DNA of 6,592 nt from Bacteroidales bacterium (GCA_031272415.1 JAISTU010000108.1:1-6592); one strand, 5' to 3'; positions 1 to 6,421 are shown, counted from the stretch's first letter. Numbers and translations: made by a program. Notes: generated by a model not told the origin, from the sequence alone.

Positions 1-31
1 TTTTGGGTTTTTTTTCAACAAAGTAGTTAAT

Positions 32-60
32 TCATTGATAATCAATGAGAAAAATTTTTC
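32..60. repeat. Two adjacent short AT-rich palindromes
   Basis: Positions 32-39 (TCATTGAT) are the exact reverse complement of 41-48, with one base between them. They are followed directly by the perfect palindrome GAAAAATTTTTC at 49-60. A loosely similar block lies in inverted orientation near 6352-6376, outside element copy B, so these bases may be the outer part of a larger repeat unit. Such AT-rich palindromes also arise by chance in DNA of this composition, so a function is not claimed. Confidence 0.45.
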
Positions 61-144
61 AAAAATAGCACTTTTCTTGATTTTTCATCAAAAGTGGCAA
101 CTTTTGGGTTCAAATATGAAAAAATAGAGTGTAGAGTGTAGAGT

Positions 145-172
145 GTAGAGACGTTGCATGCAACGTCTTTAC
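145..172. repeat. 28-bp palindrome, GTAGAGACGT arms
   Basis: The half-site GTAGAGACGTTGCA (145-158) is followed directly by its reverse complement (159-172), with a single departure at 169. There a T faces G148, so the pair would still form as G-U in RNA. The outer arms GTAGAGACGT and ACGTCT are shared with the palindromes near 3045 and 3134, but the core here is TGCATGCA. The first six bases also form the end of the TAGAGTG array. It could form a DNA cruciform or an RNA hairpin. No T-tract follows, so it does not look like an intrinsic terminator. Confidence 0.8.
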
Positions 173-180
173 TTGTATAG

Positions 181-272
181 TCTGAACCACTGATTTTCGT
201 ATGATTGATGTGAATATTATGATTTTAGATAATCACACAAATCATTAAAATCATTCAAAATCAAAGTTCAGA
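181..272. mobile_element. MITE-like intergenic element, copy A (92 bp)
   Basis: This non-coding element starts TCTGAAC and ends GTTCAGA, giving imperfect terminal inverted repeats (TCTGAAC..TGATTTT against AAAATCAAAGTTCAGA). The interior is a run of ATGATT/AATCAT-type motifs that can fold back on themselves. Its reverse complement matches copy B (6238-6342) over the whole length. There is a perfect 23-base block (191-213 against 6311-6333), a perfect 21-base block (226-246 against 6264-6284), and an internal indel of about 13 bases. It is too short to encode a protein, so if mobile it would depend on an enzyme elsewhere. No clear target-site duplication is visible. Calling it MITE-like is an inference from its ends and its repetition. 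Confidence 0.7.
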
Positions 273-334
273 CAATGCAAAAATCTCTACACTCTTCACT
301 CTACACTCTACACTCTAAAAAAAAGGTTTTTATC

Positions 335-362
335 TTTTAATTGAAAAAATTGTGTATCTTTG
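335..362 (+). promoter_or_regulatory. Promoter of tRNA-Leu
   Basis: The box TATCTTTG at 355-362 fits the Bacteroidota -7 consensus TAnnTTTG and is followed by CA. Upstream is TTTTAATTGAAAAA; the -33 position is T-rich rather than a clean TTG. The 28-base module differs at one position from the hydrolase promoter at 2878-2905. Transcription should begin a few bases after 362, leaving a short leader before the mature tRNA at 393. Confidence 0.8.
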
Positions 363-392
363 CATTTTGGTTTTTTTAACATTGTTATTTAT

Positions 393-474
393 GCGGATGT
401 GGCGTAATTGGTAGCCGTGCCAGACTTAGGATCTGGTGTCGAGAGACGTAAGGGTTCGAGTCCCTTCATCCGCA
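393..474 (+). tRNA. tRNA-Leu (anticodon UAG)
   Basis: This is a complete class II tRNA cloverleaf. The acceptor GCGGATG (393-399) pairs with CATCCGC (467-473), with discriminator A at 474. The anticodon stem CCAGA (420-424) pairs with TCTGG (432-436) around the loop CTTAGGA, giving anticodon TAG at 427-429, which reads CUA and related leucine codons. The long variable arm GTC-GAGA-GAC (438-447) is the class II mark expected for leucine. The T-stem AAGGG/CCCTT (450-454, 462-466) encloses TTCGAGT. The 3' CCA is not encoded, since CAAAA follows the discriminator. It converges on the EamA gene with only a 29-bp spacer, in which no terminator hairpin is visible. Confidence 0.97.
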
Positions 475-503
475 CAAAAAACTTTCATCCTACAAACTCA
501 CTC

Positions 504-1412
504 TCAACTAACTATGTCTGCTCTTGCTTTACTGCGGGTAACTAAATATACACCTGCAAAAACCAAACAACCTGCAATAACTTTTTCCCATCCAAAGTTG
601 TCCAATCCTATCATTATGGCAATACAAGACGCAATGACAGGCTGTAAATAATTGTACATACTTAAAAGCGTGGGTCTCAATGATTTCTGTGCAATAGGAA
701 TTAAAAAATAGGATAAAAAAGTGGCAAAAATAACCACATAAGCAATTTGAAAATAAGTAAATATACCCAAATCAGCAAAATTGGTACGCAATAGCGAGTC
801 TTTGCAAAATGGGAATGCAAGTATTGCGGCAAATAAGAACATCCATTTCATCGCCGTTATGGGCGAATATTTGGAAATTAAATTCTTAAACACCGTCAAA
901 TAAATTGCGTATGAAATGCCGCTGAGAATAATCAACAAATTTCCGTGCAAACTACCGCTGCCAACGGCTTCCGCTGCGGTATGAAAAATAAGCAACAAAA
1001 CGCCTGCCGCACCGACAACAATACCTGCCACTTTTTTGAAAGAAATAGGCTCTTTGAGTATCACAGCCGCCAAAATCATGCTATAAACAGGTAAAAGTGT
1101 GATGATTATGGAGGCATCTACGGGCGATGTTTGAGACAAACCCACCAAAAACGGCAATTGATTGATAAAAATGCCAAAAAAACCGGCAGCAAACAATTTC
1201 AAAACATCTTTTAGAGGCACTTTTTCTTTTTTTGCGAACAAAGAAACCGCCCAAAACAACACCAATGCCCCTGTCATGCGGAAAAAATTCAAAGTATAAG
1301 GCGAAATAGTGTCAGGTATTAAACCACGCGACAAAGGTGTGTTGATACCAAAAATAATATTGGCTGCCAAAATGGCGATATGTCCTTTTAAATCACTCTT
1401 TCTAAAATTCAT
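504..1412 (-). CDS. EamA/DMT-family transporter, 10 membrane helices
   Basis: This 302-residue inner-membrane protein has the two-repeat architecture of the drug/metabolite transporter superfamily. The first EamA domain spans about residues 10-143 and the second about 156-293, each with about five hydrophobic helices, for ten in all. Typical features are the opening helix with NIIFGINTPLSR (18-29), the end of repeat one with DASIIITLLPVYS and ILKEPIS (99-124), and the matching NYLQPVIA and GLDNFGW in repeat two (254-275). Length and topology are normal for the family. Members export amino acids, purines, sugars or drugs, and the substrate cannot be told from sequence. The ATG at 1412 lies just before the first helix, so it is the natural start. 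It has no strong Shine-Dalgarno. It lies 29 bp downstream of the hydrolase gene with no promoter box in the gap, so co-transcription is likely. Confidence 0.93.
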   Translation of the reverse strand: MNFRKSDLKGHIAILAANIIFGINTPLSRGLIPDTISPYTLNFFRMTGALVLFWAVSLFAKKEKVPLKDVLKLFAAGFFGIFINQLPFLVGLSQTSPVDASIIITLLPVYSMILAAVILKEPISFKKVAGIVVGAAGVLLLIFHTAAEAVGSGSLHGNLLIILSGISYAIYLTVFKNLISKYSPITAMKWMFLFAAILAFPFCKDSLLRTNFADLGIFTYFQIAYVVIFATFLSYFLIPIAQKSLRPTLLSMYNYLQPVIASCIAIMIGLDNFGWEKVIAGCLVFAGVYLVTRSKARADIVS

Positions 1413-1441
1413 AAATACTTGATAATGAATATATTATAAAA

Positions 1442-2851
1442 TTATTTCTGTATAACATTTTTTGTAAGCCAATTGAAAAGTTCTTGCAAAACGACTCCCG
1501 ACATTGTTTGCTCTATCAAAGCATATTCCAAAACATCTCCGCTTTGGCAATCTTGAAAAAAATGATTTAAATTAGGCAACATTTTTATAGTAACATTTTG
1601 ATTATCAGCCTTTTGCATAGCATTTTTAATTGCCTCCAAATTTTCTTTTGCTGCCACTTGTTTATCCTTTTGTCCGTTGAGTGCCAAAACAGGGCATTGT
1701 ATTTTTTGCAAATAAATATCCGGTTGAGAGCGAAGTAGGTTGTAAATATCCATTGAAAGTAATTGATTTACAGCCAATTTCACAAAATCATCTTTTTCCA
1801 TTTCTTCGGTAAAAATAGAAGGTAATTGCTCAAAATGTTGTAAATAAAAATTTTTGAGGTCATTTTTGAGTTGTTGTTTATCAGTTGCATTTTTGACCAT
1901 TGTAAATGCTTGTTGTTGAATATTTTGTAAGTTTTTCCATTCCGAATCACTCATTCCTTGGCTTTGAAAATTCATTTTTTGTTGCAAAATCAGCAAAGAA
2001 TCGCCTCTTAATCCGGGTGCTGCCAACAAAATAACGAACGCAATTGTAGGATTTTTTGCTGCCAACATAGTGGCAATCAAACCGCCTTGACTATGCCCGA
2101 ACAAACCTATCCTTTTTTTGTCAATTTGTTTTCTTTTTCGCAAAAAATCAACTGCAGACTGCGCATCATTGAGCAAATTTTCATAATCTGCATTCAAATA
2201 ATAATGTGCCGACAAACCGCCGGGCATCCCCCTATCATCGCAACGCAAAACCGCCACCCCGTTACGCGTCAAATAATCTGCCAAAACCAAAAACGGTTTA
2301 TGTCCCATCGCCGTTTCGTCTCTGTCCTGCATTCCGCTGCCGGTGAGCAAAATAACTGCCGGAAATTTCCCCTTTTTGGCAGGCAAAGTGAGCGTCCCTT
2401 TGAGTTGCAAATTATCTTTTGTATTTTCAATCGTTACCTGCTCTTCGTAATACGGATAAGGCTTTTGCGGCAATTGCGGACGCTGAACTTTTGCAAAAAC
2501 GGTTTGCGACAAATTCAACGGGTAAATGCCTCCATTTTGCATAAAAACTCCTTTAAAAAGCGTATCCCCTTCTAAATGAGCGATATAATGAATGTTCCAC
2601 TTTTTATGCACAATCGTAAGTGTATCATTTTCAAAGGAAACGCTTGTTAAGGTGTCGCTTGCTTTTTGGTCAATGCTGCGAATAATACCTTCATAATTCC
2701 CTGAATCTGATTGAGATATATTAAATGAGAGCCTCAAAGTGGGTCCTTGTGTTTCCAATTTTCCTTTCCATTGTCCTGAAATATTTTGTCCTTCACAGGC
2801 ATAAACAATTGATATACAAATAATTAAGAATAGTACTCTGTTTTTTTGCAT
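1442..2851 (-). CDS. Exported alpha/beta hydrolase (esterase/peptidase-like)
   Basis: This 469-residue protein has an N-terminal hydrophobic export signal (residues 5-18). It ends in VYAC with Cys19, which fits a lipoprotein signal only imperfectly (Y at -2); ordinary signal peptidase cleavage is the alternative. Residues ~24-118 are a beta-rich module often found in front of this hydrolase type in Bacteroidota. Residues ~135-467 are an alpha/beta-hydrolase fold. The nucleophile elbow is GHSQG (252-256, Ser254), with probable acid Asp396 (NGQKDKQ) and His430 (LPNLNHFF). The GSGMQDRDE stretch (171-179) probably contributes the oxyanion hole, and RCDDRGMPGG (203-212) is the conserved DDRG loop. 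The substrate is unknown: an ester or short peptide in the periplasm is the family expectation. AGG precedes the ATG directly (AAAATAGGATG), and a promoter lies at 2878-2905. The EamA gene follows, but no functional link can be shown. Confidence 0.9.
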   Translation of the reverse strand: MQKNRVLFLIICISIVYACEGQNISGQWKGKLETQGPTLRLSFNISQSDSGNYEGIIRSIDQKASDTLTSVSFENDTLTIVHKKWNIHYIAHLEGDTLFKGVFMQNGGIYPLNLSQTVFAKVQRPQLPQKPYPYYEEQVTIENTKDNLQLKGTLTLPAKKGKFPAVILLTGSGMQDRDETAMGHKPFLVLADYLTRNGVAVLRCDDRGMPGGLSAHYYLNADYENLLNDAQSAVDFLRKRKQIDKKRIGLFGHSQGGLIATMLAAKNPTIAFVILLAAPGLRGDSLLILQQKMNFQSQGMSDSEWKNLQNIQQQAFTMVKNATDKQQLKNDLKNFYLQHFEQLPSIFTEEMEKDDFVKLAVNQLLSMDIYNLLRSQPDIYLQKIQCPVLALNGQKDKQVAAKENLEAIKNAMQKADNQNVTIKMLPNLNHFFQDCQSGDVLEYALIEQTMSGVVLQELFNWLTKNVIQK

Positions 2852-2877
2852 CCTATTTTCTTTAATTCACAGTTTTA

Positions 2878-2905
2878 CAAAGATACACAAATTTTTCAAT
2901 TAAAA
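2878..2905 (-). promoter_or_regulatory. Promoter of the hydrolase-EamA unit
   Basis: Read on the minus strand, the box TATCTTTG (plus positions 2885 down to 2878) matches TAnnTTTG. It is preceded by AATTTGTG and TTTTAATTGAAAA. The start codon lies 26 bases beyond the box, so the leader is very short. The 28-base stretch at plus positions 2883-2910 is an exact inverted match of 3194-3221 in the DoxX promoter. Confidence 0.82.
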
Positions 2906-2947
2906 ATTAAGAGGTGCGTAAAAACGGTATCCTTGTCGTTTGAATAA

Positions 2948-2988
2948 TAGTGTAAGTGTAGAGAGTAGATTTTTTTGCATTTTGGGCG
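2948..2988. repeat. Degenerate relative of the heptamer/T-run repeat
   Basis: The stretch TAGTGTAAGTGTAGAGAGTAG is followed by a T-run, then GCATTTTGGGCG. It closely resembles 6196-6229 (TAGAGTGTAGAG, T-run, GCATTTTCGCCC), which adjoins element copy B. Here no TCTGAAC element follows. It reads as a decayed or partial copy of the same intergenic repeat. Confidence 0.5.
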
Positions 2989-3042
2989 AAAAATGTTGTA
3001 ATTTTTGAGAAAAAAAGATTTGTAATATATTGAGAATCAAAC

Positions 3043-3072
3043 ATGTAGAGACGTAACGTGTTACGTCTTCAT
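3043..3072. repeat. Palindrome P2, GTAGAGACGT arms with a new core
   Basis: AGACGTAAC (3049-3057) pairs with GTTACGTCT (3060-3068) across two bases. It is preceded by ATGTAG and followed by TCAT. The outer arm matches the palindrome at 145-172, but the core is AAC-GTT instead of TGCATGCA. A second, inverted copy begins at 3129. Confidence 0.8.
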
Positions 3073-3128
3073 TATAAAACATTGATAATCATACATTTAT
3101 ACATTTATATATCAAAAAAAGACGGAAC

Positions 3129-3159
3129 ATGTAAGACGTAACACGTTACGTCTCTACAT
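3129..3159. repeat. Palindrome P3, inverted copy of P2
   Basis: AGACGTAAC (3134-3142) and GTTACGTCT (3145-3153) flank the bases AC, and CTAC completes the full arm on the right. Read on the minus strand it matches P2 almost base for base, so P2 and P3 form an inverted pair 56 bp apart. The DNA between them is AT-rich and includes a short direct repeat of TACATTTA. Both sit between the divergent promoters of this 404-bp intergenic region (2852-3255). No gene is visible there. Confidence 0.8.
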
Positions 3160-3198
3160 TAAAAAAAACGGCAGGGATGCCATTTCTACATTTTTAAT

Positions 3199-3226
3199 TT
3201 TTAATTGAAAAATTTGTGTATTTTTG
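3199..3226 (+). promoter_or_regulatory. Promoter of the DoxX gene
   Basis: TATTTTTG at 3219-3226 fits TAnnTTTG and is followed by CA. The upstream bases TTTTAATTGAAAAATTTGTG are the same as in the hydrolase promoter, and only one base of the 28 differs. The start codon is 29 bases past the box. An AAAAAGG stretch at 3236-3242 lies 13 bases before the ATG, rather far for a normal Shine-Dalgarno. Confidence 0.8.
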
Positions 3227-3255
3227 CATTTCATTAAAAAGGATATTAAGATAGA

Positions 3256-3666
3256 ATGAAACTAAACGTAGCAGATTTTGGAAAATTAATTTTAAGAATA
3301 GGGACAGGCGGTTTGATGCTTTTTCATGGTGTTCACAAATTGTTGCATGGTTTTGAGGGGATAAAAAGCATGTTGGTGGCGGCACATTTACCGCAATGGT
3401 TGTGGATAGGAGTTCCGGTGGGAGAAATTATTGCTCCTTTGTTGCTCATTTTGGGAATTTGTGGTCGTTTATCGGCTGTTACACTGATGTTTACGATGAT
3501 AATGTCTATTTATTTGGCATTTGGTTGGTCGGCATTTGAAATTGGCGCAATGGGCGGTTTAAAAGCCGAATTAAACTTATTGTATATATGTGCAGCGGCG
3601 GCTATTTTGTTACTCGGAAAAGGAAAATATGCCCTCCAAAAGAAAGACAGCGGATTATTTGCTTAA
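3256..3666 (+). CDS. DoxX-family membrane protein
   Basis: This 136-residue protein has four predicted membrane helices (about 10-27, 47-70, 72-90 and 104-121) and is a normal length for the DoxX family. Family-type features are the Arg near the start of helix one (R14) with GLMLFHGVHKLLHG (19-32), and VGEIIAPLLLILG (55-67) in helix two. DoxX proteins are small inner-membrane proteins. In various bacteria they are linked to redox balance or form the quinone-side subunit of thiosulfate:quinone oxidoreductase. No partner of that type lies here, so a specific role cannot be assigned. The start at 3256 follows a clear promoter and sits just before helix one. The beta-barrel gene begins 49 bp after its stop, with no terminator or convincing TAnnTTTG box between, so read-through transcription is possible. 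Confidence 0.9.
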   Translation: MKLNVADFGKLILRIGTGGLMLFHGVHKLLHGFEGIKSMLVAAHLPQWLWIGVPVGEIIAPLLLILGICGRLSAVTLMFTMIMSIYLAFGWSAFEIGAMGGLKAELNLLYICAAAAILLLGKGKYALQKKDSGLFA

Positions 3667-3715
3667 ATCCCATAAATACAATATTTTCCCATTTTTAACG
3701 TTCTTTTTTATATAA

Positions 3716-6172
3716 ATGAAGAAAAAATTAAATACGCAAAGAAAAATAGTAATAGCCTTATTTGCTTTATTTTGTGCAAATTCGATGGCTCAAAATTATA
3801 CCATTACGGGAGTTGTTTGCGACAGTGCAAGCAATGAAAAGTTGTTTTATGCGACAGTCGGCTTGTTGAAAGCGGAAGACAGTACGTCTGTGAGCGGTGT
3901 TTCTACCAATGAAAAAGGCGAATTTACGCTCTCCAATATTGCAGCAGGAAATTATCTTTTTAAAATATCTTATGTAGGCTATCATCCTTATATTCAGCCA
4001 CTTACGGTGGAAGGAGGCGAGAAAAACATCAATATGGGGACTATTCAATTGGTGTCATCTTTCAAAACATTGGCAGGCTTTGAGGTAATAGATAAAAAGC
4101 CTGTTTATACGGTCGATGGCGAAAAAACACTTTACAATGTATCCGAAGACCCCGCCGTGCAAACAGGAACGGCATCGGATGCCCTGCAAAATGCACCCGG
4201 CGTTGAGGTGGACGTCGAAGGAAATATCACTTTGAGAGGCGTCTCAAGCGTTGAAATTTGGATTAACGACAAACCTTCCCGCCTTAATGCCGAAAATTTA
4301 AAAACTTATATCCAACAAATGCCCGCCAATAGCATTGAAAGAATTGAGGTAATTACCAATCCGTCAGCCAAATACAGTGCCAAAGGGTCGGGCGGAATTA
4401 TCAATATTGTTACCAATACGGGCGTTAAAAAGAACAGTTTTATCAGTTTTGGCGTCAATGGCTCTACTTCTCCCCGCATAAGTCCTTTTATTTCATTTGG
4501 TTATCAAAATAAAAAACTTTCATTGAATTTGTATCTCAATGGCAGTTTCAGCATTTGGAAAAGCAATCATCAAAGTTACGACTCTCTTTTGAACGAGAAC
4601 AAAGAGTTATCTTCTTATAAAACAGATACTTCCGAATCTAATTCAAGGACTTTCGGTGGCGGATTGTATGTTAATTTTTCGTATGAAATTGATACCATGA
4701 ATGAACTTTCATTTTGGGGCGGTGGCTACCCTAATTTTAACAATTCATCAAGTATCGCCAAAACTGCCAGACAAGAATTTATTACCAACCCTGATGCCTA
4801 CATTTACACAGAAGAAGGCAATTCTGCTTCTATAAACGGAGGAGGCTGGTTTGGACTTGGATATGAGCATAAATTTAATAATGAAGGACATAAATTGAAC
4901 GCCGATATAAGTGGCAATTATTGGGGAGATAACAGCAATTCTACCGAAAAATGGGACTATACCACGCATCCTCAATTAAATGTGGACAAAAAAAATCCAT
5001 CTGATAATGATAACTTTTCTATAAGTTCTTCCATTGATTATACATTGCCTTATTTAAAAAACAAGGGTGAAATTTCAGTCGGTTTGACAGGAAATTATAA
5101 TCATAGAATAGAATTATCAGTCATAGATACATTATCACAAAATGGTGAATATCAAACAGATTCATTAAGATTGTGGGATGGCATAGAAAAAGGTTATGAA
5201 ATGGGAGGATATGTTACTGTTAGACATAAATTTGGCAATTTTACCCTTAAAGCAGGATTTAGAACAGAATATGAAAATATTGATTTAGAGATATTTAACT
5301 CTCCCAAAGACAATGTACATGAGGGCAGGTGGGGCTTTTTTCCGTCTCTTCATTTGAGTTATAAAACCAAATCTATGCACAATTTTTCGCTCTCATACAC
5401 TCGGCGGGTCAGTTTTCCGCAAGCAAGCGAAATGACCACTTTTATTCGCTATTACGATGAAAGTTTTAGTATGGGCAATCCCGACCTCAAACCTACATTT
5501 ACCAATTCGGTGAATGCCGATTGGACAAAATATTTTGAAAAATTTGGTTCGGTAGGCATTTCAGCCTATTTTCGCAATTCAACAGATGTACGAAACGAGA
5601 TTTCGGACGTAATGTATAACCCCTATTTTGGGCGAATAGTAACATTTAGTCAGCCCTTCAATTCGGGGGCATATTACAGCGTTGGGGGTGATGTCAATGT
5701 AACTTATCGGCTCAAAGCATTTATGAATATTCGCTTTTACGGCAGGGTAAATTATGATTATACCGAAACCATGTTCAGAAAAGACCAAACAATTTACACC
5801 CGAAATTTGACCTATAGTTTTAGGCTGAATTTTTGGGCTAAATTATGGAAAGTGCTTGAAATACACGCATCTGCAAATTACAGTTCGCCCTCAAAATCAG
5901 TTTTTTCTACCAGTAGCGATGGCTTTTCTGTCAATTGTGGATTGAGAGCCGATTTTCTCAAACGCAAAATTTCGGTGTATGTAAATGCCAACGACATTTT
6001 TAACACCCGCAAATACACTTCTCAAAACAGCAATCCATACTATATTTCCAATAGCACCCGCAAATACAATACTCGCTCTGTCAGTGCCGGCATTACGTTC
6101 CGTTTCGGAAAAATGGAACTCGAATCAAGCGGCGGTATGCAAGGCGGCGCCGGCGAACCAAACGGAATGTAA
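3716..6172 (+). CDS. Outer-membrane beta-barrel protein, TonB-receptor-like
   Basis: This 818-residue protein has a signal peptide (basic N-terminus, hydrophobic core 11-22, likely cleavage after SMA at 25). A carboxypeptidase-regulatory-like beta-sandwich follows (~27-113). Next comes a plug-like domain (~125-236) with GVEVDVEGNITLRGV (162-176), then the strongly conserved SIERIEVITNPSAKY (206-220) and GGIINIVTN (226-234). The rest is a large barrel (~237-798) containing the receptor-type motif GNPDLKP (587-593). Order and length fit the outer-membrane beta-barrel family related to SusC/TonB-dependent receptors. No TonB box is obvious, and no SusD-like partner is adjacent, so a glycan-uptake role is not supported; the ligand is unknown. 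After the last strand (ITFRFGK, Phe797) comes a Gly-rich tail of about 21 residues. The segment 4861-5280, in the barrel, is clearly lower in GC than its flanks. Confidence 0.92.
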   Translation: MKKKLNTQRKIVIALFALFCANSMAQNYTITGVVCDSASNEKLFYATVGLLKAEDSTSVSGVSTNEKGEFTLSNIAAGNYLFKISYVGYHPYIQPLTVEGGEKNINMGTIQLVSSFKTLAGFEVIDKKPVYTVDGEKTLYNVSEDPAVQTGTASDALQNAPGVEVDVEGNITLRGVSSVEIWINDKPSRLNAENLKTYIQQMPANSIERIEVITNPSAKYSAKGSGGIINIVTNTGVKKNSFISFGVNGSTSPRISPFISFGYQNKKLSLNLYLNGSFSIWKSNHQSYDSLLNENKELSSYKTDTSESNSRTFGGGLYVNFSYEIDTMNELSFWGGGYPNFNNSSSIAKTARQEFITNPDAYIYTEEGNSASINGGGWFGLGYEHKFNNEGHKLNADISGNYWGDNSNSTEKWDYTTHPQLNVDKKNPSDNDNFSISSSIDYTLPYLKNKGEISVGLTGNYNHRIELSVIDTLSQNGEYQTDSLRLWDGIEKGYEMGGYVTVRHKFGNFTLKAGFRTEYENIDLEIFNSPKDNVHEGRWGFFPSLHLSYKTKSMHNFSLSYTRRVSFPQASEMTTFIRYYDESFSMGNPDLKPTFTNSVNADWTKYFEKFGSVGISAYFRNSTDVRNEISDVMYNPYFGRIVTFSQPFNSGAYYSVGGDVNVTYRLKAFMNIRFYGRVNYDYTETMFRKDQTIYTRNLTYSFRLNFWAKLWKVLEIHASANYSSPSKSVFSTSSDGFSVNCGLRADFLKRKISVYVNANDIFNTRKYTSQNSNPYYISNSTRKYNTRSVSAGITFRFGKMELESSGGMQGGAGEPNGM

Positions 6173-6195
6173 ATTTCAGTGGAGAGATTGAAAGT

Positions 6196-6229
6196 TAGAG
6201 TGTAGAGATTTTTTTTTGCATTTTCGCCC
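6196..6229. repeat. TAGAGTG heptamer plus T-run block beside element B
   Basis: TAGAGTG (6196-6202) and TAGAG (6203-6207) are followed by A, nine T and GCATTTTCGCCC. The mirror arrangement flanks element A, where TGCAAAAATCTCTACACTCT begins at 277. The heptamer/T-run block is therefore part of the repeated unit, not an accident of one site. The T-run is not preceded by a convincing hairpin, so I do not call a terminator for the beta-barrel gene here. Confidence 0.6.
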
Positions 6230-6237
6230 ACCCTTTG

Positions 6238-6342
6238 TCTGAACTGTGATTTTGAATGATTTGAATGATTTGTGTGATTATCTATAATCACAATTTTAAA
6301 ATCATGCTAATCACATCAATCATACGAAAATCAAAGTTCAGA
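6238..6342. mobile_element. MITE-like intergenic element, copy B (105 bp)
   Basis: The terminal inverted repeats are 16 bases with one mismatch: TCTGAACTGTGATTTT (6238-6253) against AAAATCAAAGTTCAGA (6327-6342). Inside is a perfect hairpin, GTGATTAT (6274-6281), CT, ATAATCAC (6284-6291), within a series of ATGATT motifs. It is a second copy of the element at 181-272 in the opposite orientation and contains about 13 extra bases near 6295-6307. It has no coding capacity. It lies 65 bp downstream of the beta-barrel stop, where its fold could also help end transcription, though nothing proves that. Confidence 0.72.
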
Positions 6343-6421
6343 AAAAAAACTCAAAAATTTTTTCTCCTTGACAATCAACAAAATATAAAATAATTGCAAT
6401 TTTTTTTTTCGCAAAATTTAT

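Larger units (their letters stand above)
125..317. repeat. Composite repeat bounded by inverted TAGAGTG heptamer arrays
   Basis: The left arm (125-150) is three tandem copies of TAGAGTG plus a final TAGAG. The right arm (285-317) is the same heptamer on the other strand: CTCTA, then CACTCTT, then three CACTCTA units. Between the arms lie the palindrome at 145-172 and the MITE-like element A at 181-272. A-rich DNA borders both outer ends. The 7-bp unit does not fit a CRISPR (no spacers). Heptameric tandem repeats are known from some bacterial genomes, for example the STRR sequences of cyanobacteria. Here the two arrays make a unit of about 193 bp with terminal inverted repeats. With the flanking palindromes this accounts for most of the gene-free stretch 1-392. 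Confidence 0.75.

Noticed and set aside
125..317. Possible CRISPR array in the left repeat region
   Set aside because: The unit is 7 bp with no spacers, and the two arrays are inverted relative to each other. No cas gene is present.
436..651. A 71-codon open frame on the plus strand
   Set aside because: It starts inside the tRNA and runs antisense to the C-terminal part of the EamA gene. It has no promoter or family resemblance.
2087..2575. A 162-codon plus-strand open frame
   Set aside because: It lies wholly antisense within the hydrolase gene, whose catalytic motifs establish the real frame. The translation is Cys/Ile/Arg-rich without recognisable domains.
2900..3082. A 60-codon minus-strand open frame in the spacer
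   Set aside because: It is made of repeat and palindrome sequence and ends within the hydrolase promoter. There is no start signal.
3667..3715. Separate promoter for the beta-barrel gene
   Set aside because: The 49-bp gap has AT-rich stretches such as TATTTTCC but no TAnnTTTG box.
3767..4048. Antisense open frames within the beta-barrel gene (also at 4748-4975, 5579-5788, 5985-6191 and 6040-6291)
   Set aside because: They are shadows of the long coding frame, with no promoter and no domain content.
504..6172. A new defence or biosynthetic system made of the four complete genes
   Set aside because: Hydrolase, EamA transporter, DoxX and beta-barrel receptor are each common families. They lie in two divergent units with separate promoters, and nothing ties them into one system.
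6196..6217. Intrinsic terminator after the beta-barrel gene
   Set aside because: There is a T-run, but the preceding TAGAGTGTAGAG cannot form a stable stem, and the same block recurs as part of an intergenic repeat.
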